Positions 8,304 to 14,259 of a stretch of DNA of 34,719 bases are shown piece by piece. The notes beneath the pieces are model-generated. The model saw only the letters and a program-made list of their open reading frames with translations, made no database searches and was not told where the DNA came from. How positions within the stretch are numbered: position 1 is the stretch's first letter; each line of letters opens with the position of its first letter. This DNA is from a virus: positions 1-34,719 of the IMG/VR virus record IMGVR_UViG_3300027861_000101; one strand, written 5' to 3'. The position numbers and the translations under genes are program-made.

Positions 8304-8531
8304 ATGAAAAAAACATTCGAAATCATTTTGCAAAAGGCAATTGAGATTGTTACTTCAAACCACATGAAAGCCTTGTACTGGGGAGCTTTCGCAATGATAG
8401 TTGCAGGGCTTATGGATTTAACATCGCAGGCTTTGACAAGTTGGGATCCGCACAATTTGATAACGATTGGAGCAGGTCTAGTGTTTGCTCGAATCACAAA
8501 AGAACTCAACAAAAGATCTCAAGGTAAATAG
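8304..8531 (+). CDS. Two-helix holin candidate
   Basis: The 75-residue product has an N-terminal amphipathic segment, a first hydrophobic helix (about residues 24-43, LYWGAFAMIVAGLMDLTS) and a second (about 50-65, NLITIGAGLVFARITKE), ending in KRSQGK. Small size, two spans, a charged C-terminus and its position directly after the peptidase gene are all holin features. It starts three bases after the peptidase stop in CATATG without SD. Immediately downstream lie a promoter and a small RNA unit. Confidence 0.6.
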   Translation: MKKTFEIILQKAIEIVTSNHMKALYWGAFAMIVAGLMDLTSQALTSWDPHNLITIGAGLVFARITKELNKRSQGK

Positions 8532-8545
8532 GTGTTAATAACTTT

Positions 8546-8574
8546 TTGACAAAAGTAAAAGATCAAGGTAAAAT
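8546..8574 (+). promoter_or_regulatory. Promoter of small RNA 1
   Basis: TTGACA at 8546-8551, a 17-base spacer and TAAAAT at 8569-8574 make a near-consensus housekeeping promoter. Transcription should begin near 8581. The same -35, spacer length and -10 recur at 18560-18588. Confidence 0.75.
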
Positions 8575-8580
8575 ATTATT

Positions 8581-8675
8581 GAGGTCGCAAGACATCAATG
8601 ATTACTTTTATTTGAAGGGAGTCATACAATTTAAGAAAACACGCTTTCGCTCGGTCGCTTAGGCGTGTTTTTATT
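8581..8675 (+). ncRNA. Small RNA 1 (about 95 nt)
   Basis: The interval between a strong promoter and an intrinsic terminator has no plausible start codon with a useful frame, so it should yield an untranslated RNA of about 95 nt. It begins GAGGTC, and GTC-GCAA-GAC at its 5' end forms a GNRA-capped mini-hairpin. ATGATT and AGTCAT (about 8598-8625) close a second stem-loop. The terminator loop carries TCGGTCGCTTA (8651-8661), perfectly complementary to the predicted 5' end of the transcript that starts near 12265. This suggests a trans-acting or regulatory RNA. Confidence 0.55.
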
Positions 8676-8677
8676 TA
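8636..8677 (+). terminator. Intrinsic terminator of small RNA 1
   Basis: AAAACACGC (8636-8644) pairs with GCGTGTTTT (8663-8671) around an 18-base loop, followed by a T-rich tail. The A-run on the other side means it could also stop transcription from the opposite strand. It also ends read-through from the lysis genes. Confidence 0.75.
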
Positions 8678-8700
8678 CTAAATTTACAGCAGAAAACGAG

Positions 8701-8710
8701 TTACCCACAG
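8701..8710 (+). promoter_or_regulatory. TTACCCACAG element upstream of the early promoter
   Basis: This 10-mer recurs exactly at 12213-12222, also just upstream of a promoter. The distance to the -10 differs by 10 bases (about one helical turn). It differs by one base from the DnaA box TTATCCACA, so DnaA or a phage activator could bind. Function is inferred. Confidence 0.4.
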
Positions 8711-8711
8711 T

Positions 8712-8732
8712 AAAAGCCCTATGGGGCTTTAC
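8712..8732 (+). promoter_or_regulatory. Palindrome overlapping the early promoter -35
   Basis: AAAGCCC and GGGCTTT form a near-perfect inverted repeat around TATG, ending in the -35 box of the next promoter. It is well placed to be an operator, or the stem of a terminator for upstream RNA. The half-site AGCCCTAT is the reverse complement of the ATAGGGCT that occurs twice at 12401-12418. Confidence 0.4.
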
Positions 8733-8756
8733 ATGTGCAAAAGAAGGTACTATAAT
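8728..8756 (+). promoter_or_regulatory. Early operon promoter
   Basis: TTTACA at 8728-8733, a 17-base spacer and a consensus TATAAT at 8751-8756 precede the first gene of the recombination region by about 30 bases. It should drive 8787 onward. Confidence 0.65.
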
Positions 8757-8786
8757 TAAAGTATAATAAATAACATAATAAATTGT

Positions 8787-8987
8787 ATGCACCCAAACAA
8801 ACCAATCGACCGACAGGACGCAGATGAGGTGGTCGAGGAATGTGAAAACTATGACACTTTAATCAAGCTAGGAATTAGGGCGGGACTTACGCCATGCGGA
8901 GTTGACGAGTACGGAGTCCCAGACTTCAACGGCAACAGGAAACAGTGGAGCGATTTCGATTTACTAAGGTACGAACAAGGGATATAA
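8787..8987 (+). CDS. Small early protein, 66 aa
   Basis: This is the first gene after the early promoter and lies 4 bases before the annealing-protein gene. The product is acidic and soluble, with a DADEVVEECENYDTLIKLG helix and a C-terminal segment containing DFNGNRKQWSDFDLLRYEQG. No known motif is seen. Its first-in-operon place suggests an early host-takeover or recombination accessory role. Confidence 0.5.
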   Translation: MHPNKPIDRQDADEVVEECENYDTLIKLGIRAGLTPCGVDEYGVPDFNGNRKQWSDFDLLRYEQGI

Positions 8988-8991
8988 ACAT

Positions 8992-9717
8992 ATGACAGAC
9001 AACATTTATTTGGACAAACAAAAAGAGGACAAAAAAGAAAAAGCGGAGTTGACCGCAATGGCAGGGAAAATCCAAGACCCTATCATATCAACAGAGCAGA
9101 TCGTGGCAGTTCTATCGAGAACACCTAAGCAGTATCTATACGACAGACCAGCAAAAGGCGGAGGAAAATGGACTTATGTGTCAGGTGGATATGTTAAGAA
9201 AACATTAAACAGAGTGTTCGGCTGGCGGTGGAGCTTTCAGATCGTAGACAAGTTCAGAGAAGACGGAGAGGTCATCGTGCAGGGTAGACTGATTATACTT
9301 AACGATGAGGGCGTACCATGTATCACAAAAGAGGACTTCGGGAAAAAAGAGATCATGTGCAAAAAGAACAGTACAACACCTCTCTCAATCGGCAACGATT
9401 ACAAGTCAGCGTCAACAGACGCATTGAAGCGATGTGCTTACCAGTTGGGAATAGCAAGCGATGTGTACGCCCCTAAAGAATTTAATGAACTCAAAGGCAA
9501 CCCTTCGGAAATGATAAACGAAAAGAAGAGCAACAGACAGAGACAATGCGAAGTTTGCGGAGAATGGTTTGATACCGACAAGCCATTCATGAAAGAGTGT
9601 AGAGACTGCTACAAGTTATCAAGAGAGGAAAAGAAATCAAAGGTCGATGAAATAAAAAAGGAAGCCGAAGCAGAGGAAAAAAAGCTCGGCGGTCAACCAT
9701 TTACAAATAAAAAATAA
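8992..9717 (+). CDS. Rad52-like single-strand annealing protein with zinc knuckle
   Basis: Residues about 32-165 match the Rad52/Rad22-type annealing fold: YVSGGYVKKTLNRVFGWRW, a beta sheet with VIVQGRLIIL, then DYKSASTDALKRCAYQLG, the usual closing helix of this family. Such proteins anneal complementary single strands and help phage recombination and replication. A C-terminal CEVC...CRDC pair (Cys186, 189, 203, 206) adds a zinc knuckle, followed by a highly charged tail. No partner exonuclease or SSB is recognisable nearby. The start is in ACATATG without SD. Confidence 0.75.
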   Translation: MTDNIYLDKQKEDKKEKAELTAMAGKIQDPIISTEQIVAVLSRTPKQYLYDRPAKGGGKWTYVSGGYVKKTLNRVFGWRWSFQIVDKFREDGEVIVQGRLIILNDEGVPCITKEDFGKKEIMCKKNSTTPLSIGNDYKSASTDALKRCAYQLGIASDVYAPKEFNELKGNPSEMINEKKSNRQRQCEVCGEWFDTDKPFMKECRDCYKLSREEKKSKVDEIKKEAEAEEKKLGGQPFTNKK

Positions 9718-9721
9718 TTGT

Positions 9722-9940
9722 ATGACAGACACAAAAAACATGGACAATCTGCAAGAGCAAAAGCGGATTGTTCAGGAGATCAAAAATTCAGGCTTCGCAT
9801 TTCTGGAAGCACAACAAAACATGAAAGGCGATTACACTGATGAGCAGTGGAAATCATCAAAAGAGAACAGCCAACTTATTATTAAATTACTGGGTCACGC
9901 TGATATAATCAGCCACAACCTACAGGAGATAATCAATTAG
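9722..9940 (+). CDS. Small helical protein, 72 aa
   Basis: A polar, mostly alpha-helical protein lying 4 bases after the annealing-protein gene and 1 base before the Gp157 gene. It has no cysteine or membrane segment. Tight packing in the early operon supports it as a real gene, perhaps an accessory of recombination. Family not recognised. Confidence 0.5.
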   Translation: MTDTKNMDNLQEQKRIVQEIKNSGFAFLEAQQNMKGDYTDEQWKSSKENSQLIIKLLGHADIISHNLQEIIN

Positions 9941-9941
9941 T

Positions 9942-10412
9942 ATGGAAATATATCAAATCAATCAAGAAGTTAGGAACGCATTGCAGGTCGAGGATCAAGA
10001 GGAACAGAAATATCAGCTCGATCAATTGAAATTGACTCTCGAAGAAAAGGTCGAGAATATGACAATGGCAATGCGAAACTTCGAAACAACTGCTGTGGCG
10101 ATAGATGATGAGATCAAACGGCTTCAGGAGTTAAAGAAATCAGCCCAAAACCGAGCTGTAACGATCAAGAAGTACATTCACAGTGGAATGGAGCAACAGG
10201 GCTTAAAACGGCTTGAATTCACCAATTTCCAGTTATTGATCGCAAAATGCCCTCCGTCAGTAGATATACAGAGCGAGACTGATGTACCTGCAGAATTTTG
10301 GGTCACGAAAAAAGTCCACAGCATTGACAAGAAAAAGCTCAAGGACGCACTAAAAGAGGGCGAGGTCGAGGGAGCAGAACTCAAACAGTCCACTTCATTA
10401 AGAATTAAATAA
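9942..10412 (+). CDS. Siphovirus Gp157 family protein
   Basis: The 156-residue protein has a long coiled coil (about residues 20-85, with LEEKVENMTMAMRNFETTA and EIKRLQELKKSAQNRA) followed by a small beta domain containing KRLEFTNFQLLIAKCPPSV. This is the typical layout of the siphovirus Gp157 family, which is common in phage early regions next to annealing proteins. Its biochemical role is unsettled; a part in recombination or replication is assumed from neighbourhood. Length agrees with the family. Confidence 0.8.
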   Translation: MEIYQINQEVRNALQVEDQEEQKYQLDQLKLTLEEKVENMTMAMRNFETTAVAIDDEIKRLQELKKSAQNRAVTIKKYIHSGMEQQGLKRLEFTNFQLLIAKCPPSVDIQSETDVPAEFWVTKKVHSIDKKKLKDALKEGEVEGAELKQSTSLRIK

Positions 10413-10422
10413 CAAAAATTTT

Positions 10423-10911
10423 ATGCAAACAAAAAATCTAATTCAGACACAGGCTAATGTAATCAAAATTACAAGCCTAACAAAAGGAAATATTGTTAAA
10501 CTTATTGACACCAATTATTCATCAAAAGAAGTTAAGTATGGCATTGTAACTGACTTATTAAATGACGGAGAGAAAACATTCATAGAACTCTTGGAGTACA
10601 AAAAGAATTACGACAGTGTGAGTTCTGATATAAAAATATACGAAGGAACGGATGAATTGGCGTTATTTCCAGCAAAGATTGATGAGGTTCAGGAGTATTT
10701 CAACAGTGCAATAGAAGGCTTGGAGCGTACAATAAAAGAGAAAAAAGAGGAGTTGCTTAAATTAGAGAATGGACACAAAAAGGCTATAGAGTTTTCAAGT
10801 GGAGAACTAGAGAAAAAATTGTCAGAAGCGTCATTTGAGGAGGTTTCGCAAGAAGACTACAACCACAAAAAAGAATTAAAAGAGCAACAACTAAAAGAAC
10901 TGCAAGATTAA
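10423..10911 (+). CDS. Coiled-coil early protein, 162 aa
   Basis: The N-terminal 85 residues are predicted beta-rich (SLTKGNIVKLIDTNYSSKE, KYGIVTDLLNDGEKTFIEL), somewhat like a small beta-barrel. Residues about 95-162 form a very charged coiled coil with many E and K. It lies 10 bases after the Gp157 gene and before a structured non-coding interval. No known family; a DNA- or RNA-linked scaffold is possible but unsupported. Confidence 0.5.
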   Translation: MQTKNLIQTQANVIKITSLTKGNIVKLIDTNYSSKEVKYGIVTDLLNDGEKTFIELLEYKKNYDSVSSDIKIYEGTDELALFPAKIDEVQEYFNSAIEGLERTIKEKKEELLKLENGHKKAIEFSSGELEKKLSEASFEEVSQEDYNHKKELKEQQLKELQD

Positions 10912-10917
10912 AAAAAA

Positions 10918-11005
10918 TTAGCTCATTCGCTCGAGGTATTTATTCGCACAGCCACCTCGGTGGCACGACAAGAGTTGTGATGTATACCTCGGCGGATCTG
11001 GCTAA
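10918..11005 (+). promoter_or_regulatory. Structured RNA leader upstream of the YopX-like gene
   Basis: CGAGGTAT (10932-10939) pairs perfectly with ATACCTCG (10984-10991), enclosed by TTAGC/GCTAA (10918-10922 with 11001-11005). Inside, GCCAC and GTGGC (10951-10955, 10960-10964) close a CTCG tetraloop, and CACA/TGTG or ACAA/TTGT give a further stem. ACCTCG occurs twice (10954, 10986), so CGAGGT could choose either partner and form two folds. It lies just before the next start codon, as a regulatory leader would. Confidence 0.5.
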
Positions 11006-11011
11006 AACAAT

Positions 11012-11395
11012 ATGCGTGAAATAAAATTTAGAGGTTGGGACGGTGAAAAGATGTTACCTTCTTATTCCGCTGGTATGTGTGCTTTTGTTTATGACTACAT
11101 GGCAGATAATGACGGCAAATTGCCAAAAGATATTGTTTTAATGCAATATACAGGGCTCAAGGATAAGAACGATAAAGAGATATACGAAGGTGATGTTGTG
11201 AAAACTGGAGAGGATTTTGTCGGTGTCGTAGAATATGACAATGAATCTGTAGATTATTGTATTGATACTGGCACAGGCGATGAATATGAAGAAACTGAAT
11301 ATGATGGCGATGGCTACAAGGAATCTTTAACAGTTGATCCAATTGAAGTAATAGGTAATATTTACGAAAATCCAAACTTATTAAATGAACAATAA
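11012..11395 (+). CDS. YopX family protein
   Basis: The protein opens with MREIKFRGWDGEKML and contains DIVLMQYTGLKDKNDKEIYEGDVVK followed later by PIEVIGNIYENPNLL, here given in part. These are the defining segments of the YopX family found in many phages and prophages (about 120-150 aa). It is an all-beta protein of unsettled function, typically encoded in early or middle regions. The acidic insert around residues 75-105 is longer than usual. It follows a strongly structured leader. Confidence 0.85.
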   Translation: MREIKFRGWDGEKMLPSYSAGMCAFVYDYMADNDGKLPKDIVLMQYTGLKDKNDKEIYEGDVVKTGEDFVGVVEYDNESVDYCIDTGTGDEYEETEYDGDGYKESLTVDPIEVIGNIYENPNLLNEQ

Positions 11396-11428
11396 AAAAT
11401 ATATATTTTAACACACTCAATAATATAC

Positions 11429-11461
11429 AGGTGACAGCAAACTAACAGGCAACTGTCACCT
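11429..11461 (+). promoter_or_regulatory. Perfect 9-bp inverted repeat
   Basis: AGGTGACAG (11429-11437) and CTGTCACCT (11453-11461) are perfect complements around a 15-base spacer in the gap between yopX and the next gene. There is no T-tract, so an intrinsic terminator is unlikely. It may be an operator for a dimeric protein, an RNA stem or a processing site. Confidence 0.5.
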
Positions 11462-11498
11462 AAGCTAATTTTAGACAAAATAACAACTAAAAAATTGT

Positions 11499-11939
11499 AT
11501 GCAATACAAAAGAAATTGTAATTGTTGCGGTCATTCATTGACAGCGTACACGCATAGGCTAAACAAGCCACTTGTAAAAGCACTTAGAGAGTTGGTTGAT
11601 TTCTATGAAGACAACAGGGAAATGGCTAATTTACAGAAGGACTTGAAACTCACCAAGAATCAATACAACAATTTCCAAAAACTCCAATACTTCGATTTAG
11701 TCAGAAGAGTTGAAACTTTAGGCTGGATCCCAACAAAGAAGGGCTTAAATTTTGTACACGGACTAGAGCCTTGCATGACGACAGTTGCAACCTTTGGAAA
11801 AGAAATATTGAAATACGATCACATCGCTTGGCAAACTCACAAAGGAACTATTGAAAGCAAATATATTGGCGACATTGATGAGACAAGTTACAAAAGAAGA
11901 ACTGAATACAAAGAAGAAAAGCAAGACAGATTATTTTGA
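11499..11939 (+). CDS. Putative winged-helix-like protein with cysteine N-terminus
   Basis: The 146-residue product starts with a cysteine cluster (CNCCGHSL, residues 7-14) and then helices. A segment [20 protein letters not shown] followed by [14 protein letters not shown] has the helix-turn-helix plus wing appearance of small phage regulators. Its position beside an HNH nuclease gene and after an inverted repeat is compatible with a regulatory role. The family is not certain. Its stop (TGA) is followed at once by the next start (TGATATG). Confidence 0.45.
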   Translation: MQYKRNCNCCGHSLTAYTHRLNKPLVKALRELVDFYEDNREMANLQKDLKLTKNQYNNFQKLQYFDLVRRVETLGWIPTKKGLNFVHGLEPCMTTVATFGKEILKYDHIAWQTHKGTIESKYIGDIDETSYKRRTEYKEEKQDRLF

Positions 11940-11940
11940 T

Positions 11941-12198
11941 ATGCTAAAAAAAGAAGCGAAGCTAAAAATTCTCAAAAGAGATAAGTACACATGCAAATAC
12001 TGTGGAGCGAGCCTAAAAGGGAAAGACACACCAACAAGACCAAACAACTATGAATTTAATGAATGGAAAAACAACAGAAAAGATCCAACGATAGATCATG
12101 TGATACCGATCAGCAAAGGAGGTTCAGACAATAAAGAAAATTTAGTTGCTTGTTGCTTAAAATGCAATAGACTTAAAGGAAATAAAATGCTAAAATAA
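11941..12198 (+). CDS. HNH endonuclease
   Basis: I place the start at ATG 11941, directly after the preceding stop, since the longer in-frame extension lies inside the previous gene. The 85-residue protein has CKYCG (Cys18, Cys21), [10 protein letters not shown] (Asp52-His53), N67 and CLKCN (Cys72-Cys75), the complete zinc-structured beta-beta-alpha HNH nuclease. It could nick DNA for packaging, recombination or as a homing-type selfish gene; distance from the terminase argues for the latter two. Confidence 0.8.
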   Translation: MLKKEAKLKILKRDKYTCKYCGASLKGKDTPTRPNNYEFNEWKNNRKDPTIDHVIPISKGGSDNKENLVACCLKCNRLKGNKMLK

Positions 12199-12212
12199 GC
12201 CAACAATAACAC

Positions 12213-12222
12213 TTACCCACAG
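12213..12222 (+). promoter_or_regulatory. Second TTACCCACAG element
   Basis: An exact copy of the 10-mer at 8701-8710, again upstream of a promoter (the -10 is 30 bases downstream here and 40 at the first site). A shared activator or DnaA-like site is the simplest reading. Confidence 0.4.
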
Positions 12223-12230
12223 ATCAACAC

Positions 12231-12258
12231 TTGCAATCATACTAGAATCATTTATAAT
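12231..12258 (+). promoter_or_regulatory. Middle promoter
   Basis: TTGCAA at 12231-12236, a 16-base spacer and consensus TATAAT at 12253-12258 lie in a 230-base gene-free gap. Transcription should start near 12265, so the RNA would begin AAGCGACCGACGG. Confidence 0.6.
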
Positions 12259-12264
12259 TAAATT

Positions 12265-12428
12265 AAGCGACCGACGGCGACGGCGACGGAATGAACAAGG
12301 GACACAATTACAGGTCTAAAAAAAAGACGATAAGCGTAATTGGGAGACAAGGACAGGGACTTACTTAGTCCATTCCAGAGTCAGAGCTTGAGGGAGCTAA
12401 ATAGGGCTACATAGGGCTTTTAAACAAT
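12265..12428 (+). ncRNA. Structured RNA or long leader after the middle promoter
   Basis: The 164-base interval has no credible reading frame. It starts with AAGCGACCGA, complementary to the terminator loop of small RNA 1, then has a triple CGACGG-type repeat (12271-12289). CAATTAC (12305-12311) pairs with GTAATTG (12336-12342) around an inner GTCT/AGAC stem. GGAATG (12288-12293) pairs with CATTCC (12371-12376). Two copies of ATAGGGCT follow at 12401 and 12411. No terminator is visible, so it is probably a leader of the gene at 12429 rather than a separate RNA. Confidence 0.5.
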
Positions 12429-12635
12429 ATGATAAAACCAGAAGATACAATTGAAAAATACAGAAGAACAGATCTAACTCAAGAGAATCACGAGTATTTA
12501 ACAAAGATTAAAAAACTTACTACACAGAGCGGAGAAAAACAATCAGTCTCCAAGTTAGTAAACAATATTATAATTTTAGGGCGAGAGAAAAAGCTGTTTA
12601 ATGAATTAACAGGTCTTGACCTTTCAAATTTATGA
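12429..12635 (+). CDS. Small ribbon-helix-helix-like protein
   Basis: The 68-residue product has a short strand-like start (YRRTDLTQENHEYL), a helix (TKIKKLTTQSGEKQ) and a second helix (SVSKLVNNIIILGREKK). That order resembles an Arc/MetJ-type ribbon-helix-helix DNA-binding fold. As first gene behind the middle promoter and its long leader it could be an autoregulator. The assignment rests on pattern only. It overlaps the next gene by ATGA. Confidence 0.45.
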   Translation: MIKPEDTIEKYRRTDLTQENHEYLTKIKKLTTQSGEKQSVSKLVNNIIILGREKKLFNELTGLDLSNL

Positions 12636-12808
12636 CCGATCACAAAGCAGTTTGCGTAAAATGCAAAAGACTTTATATTTTAAGCTACCTTGATTATTCT
12701 CGATTATGTAAAGATTGCAGTCAATGTTATGATGTAAACAAATTGCACATAGACATAGAGCATAAAAAAGCAATAGACAAGCTAGACAAAGAATTTAACT
12801 TAGATTAA
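12632..12808 (+). CDS. Small zinc-ribbon protein D
   Basis: A 58-residue frame starting in the ATGA overlap with the previous stop. It carries CVKCKR and CKDCSQC, one zinc ribbon with about 18 residues between knuckles, followed by a charged helix (IEHKKAIDKLDKEF). Short length hides it from most length cut-offs, but the coupling, the cysteines and the absence of any other frame support it. Function unknown. Confidence 0.55.
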   Translation: MTDHKAVCVKCKRLYILSYLDYSRLCKDCSQCYDVNKLHIDIEHKKAIDKLDKEFNLD

Positions 12809-12820
12809 GAAATAAAATTT

Positions 12821-13027
12821 ATGCCAGAATTAAAACAACTACAAGAAGCAATTAAAAACTTAGAAGCAGACATCAAGCACGATGAACAAGACATCGCTTT
12901 GGCAGAAGAACACCCAACTGATACGAAAATGTTTAGAAATGCCTTAGCCAACCACAAAGAACGGTTACAGTCAAAGATTGATAAACTAATCGAATTAAAA
13001 AAGGAACTTGATTTATGCCAAAAGTAG
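12821..13027 (+). CDS. Coiled-coil protein, 68 aa
   Basis: The whole product is a two-helix coiled coil (LKQLQEAIKNLEADIKHDEQ, then a loop at HPTDTKM and a second helix). It overlaps the NinB gene by 13 bases, which implies coupled translation. No known family. It may form a hairpin dimer that assists the recombination protein encoded next. Confidence 0.5.
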   Translation: MPELKQLQEAIKNLEADIKHDEQDIALAEEHPTDTKMFRNALANHKERLQSKIDKLIELKKELDLCQK

Positions 13028-13410
13028 TCCCACAGTTCTTGTGTATGGTAGAGGGAGACAAATTGAAAGTTCGTACAAAAAACTTCAAGACATATTTGTA
13101 CCAACTGAAAGACGGAGAGTATTATTTAACAATCAAAAAGAAAAAGAACACTCGCTCATTAAGGCAGAATGCTTATTTATGGGGGGTAGTTTATGCTCTT
13201 ATTTCAGAATATAGCGGTATGCTTCCAGAGGAAGTCCACGACCATTGCAAGATGAGATTTCTTCAAAAGCAGGTTGCAGGTTTTCAGACTTTAGGAAGTA
13301 CCGCAACACTGGGAAAGATTGAGTTCGGAGAATACATTGAGAAAATTAAGCACTGGGCTTTTCACGATTTAGGCGTACAGATCCCAGAGCCGTACACAGT
13401 AGACATTTAA
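13015..13410 (+). CDS. ninB: NinB-like recombination protein
   Basis: The 131-residue protein contains RSLRQNAYLWGVVYALISEY, PEEVHDHCKMRFL, a serine/threonine-rich loop (GSTATLGKIEF) and EYIEKIKHWAFHDLGVQIPEP. This is the NinB/Orf family pattern. In lambda, NinB (Orf) binds single-stranded DNA and SSB and replaces host RecFOR functions. Co-occurrence with a Rad52-like annealing protein and NinG supports the assignment. Only about 30 N-terminal residues diverge. No SD. Confidence 0.75.
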   Translation: MPKVVPQFLCMVEGDKLKVRTKNFKTYLYQLKDGEYYLTIKKKKNTRSLRQNAYLWGVVYALISEYSGMLPEEVHDHCKMRFLQKQVAGFQTLGSTATLGKIEFGEYIEKIKHWAFHDLGVQIPEPYTVDI

Positions 13411-13426
13411 AATAAAAATATAATCT

Positions 13427-13642
13427 ATGTCAGAGCCAATCCCAATCAATGAGATCGGAGCTAAGTTGGAGAACATTATTACAAATAAATTAAACGATCA
13501 GAAGCATGGTTACATTCTGTTAGCAGTCAGCCATGGTCAGATTAAAAAGATCACATGGGAAGCAGGCGAGGTCATGTCTCAAAATGACGACAGACGGATC
13601 ATGGGGAACTTTCAATCTGCTTCAAATCGTAGACGGAGATAG
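13427..13642 (+). CDS. Small unknown protein, 71 aa
   Basis: A soluble protein with a mixed helix/strand N-terminal half (NEIGAKLENIITNKLND, GYILLAVSHGQIKKITWE) and a basic, disordered tail ending SNRRRR. The arginine-rich end suggests nucleic-acid contact. Compact spacing (16 bases before, 1 base after) supports it as part of the operon. Not recognised. Confidence 0.45.
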   Translation: MSEPIPINEIGAKLENIITNKLNDQKHGYILLAVSHGQIKKITWEAGEVMSQNDDRRIMGNFQSASNRRRR

Positions 13643-13643
13643 T

Positions 13644-13700
13644 ATGGAAGTTCTAATTTTAGTGATTTTCTTCTTATACATAAGCCACAAGATACGATGA
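13644..13700 (+). CDS. Possible 18-residue membrane microprotein
   Basis: ATG 13644 in AGTATG follows the previous stop by one base and the frame ends in TGA one base before the next ATG. The product MEVLILVIFFLYISHKIR is one hydrophobic helix with a basic end. It exactly fills the gap between two genes, which is the main evidence. Chance cannot be excluded at this length. Confidence 0.3.
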   Translation: MEVLILVIFFLYISHKIR

Positions 13701-13701
13701 T

Positions 13702-14145
13702 ATGTTCAAAAAAATAAATATCAAAGACACTGCTAATTTAATGAAAAAAACAGATGACAGCGTATTATTTTACACTGCTTACGACAAAGAGGGCGGAACT
13801 GTCAACCCCAAGATATTTTATTTAGTCGGTATTCTATACGCAGAGATAGACAAAGAGAAATGCAAGTTTTGGTTCCAAAAGGAAATCAATATTAAAAAGG
13901 CTGAAAAGCATTTACCAGTAATTAAAATGTGCTTGAGTGGGGCGAGACTTAGCGAGATCAGCAAGGAAAAGGATCAGTTTATGATTAAACTCGCAGAGGA
14001 GATCAAAACAAGACTGTACGGGATCATTTACAAGATAATCACAGAGAAGAAATTTAATCAGAAAAAGGTTAAAATTGTTGATATTTACGCAATCGACAAG
14101 AATCAAGAGATCGACAAGACAGCAGGAGTGAAAGTCCCTAAATAA
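13702..14145 (+). CDS. Unknown protein, 147 aa, beside the recombination genes
   Basis: A basic, mixed alpha/beta protein without cysteine pairs or membrane spans. It has strands around residues 20-60 (SVLFYTAYDKEGG, IFYLVGILYAEID) and long helices after residue 75. It lies between NinB- and NinG-type genes and ahead of a strong RNA stem. A role in recombination or ssDNA binding is suggested by context only. Confidence 0.5.
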   Translation: MFKKINIKDTANLMKKTDDSVLFYTAYDKEGGTVNPKIFYLVGILYAEIDKEKCKFWFQKEINIKKAEKHLPVIKMCLSGARLSEISKEKDQFMIKLAEEIKTRLYGIIYKIITEKKFNQKKVKIVDIYAIDKNQEIDKTAGVKVPK

Positions 14146-14148
14146 TAA

Positions 14149-14254
14149 TAGTTGCTTTGACTGGCGAGAGCCAACCCCATATTTGAAGCTGGCAGGCGAT
14201 ACTTCAGGGCTACGCATAAAGAGCCTACAATCGCCCTGCTAGTCAAGGCAATTA
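14149..14254 (+). ncRNA. Long closed RNA fold upstream of ninG
   Basis: TTGCTTTGACTGGC (14152-14165) pairs without a mismatch with GCTAGTCAAGGCAA (14238-14251), using two G-U pairs, and the stem can extend to 14149/14254. Inside, GGCGAT (14195-14200) pairs with ATCGCC (14230-14235) and GGGCT (14207-14211) with AGCCT (14222-14226), while GCCA/TGGC (14170-14173, 14190-14193) adds a side arm. The G-U pairs argue for an RNA fold rather than a DNA palindrome. The interval fills the whole gap between two genes. Confidence 0.5.
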
Positions 14255-14259
14255 AACAC

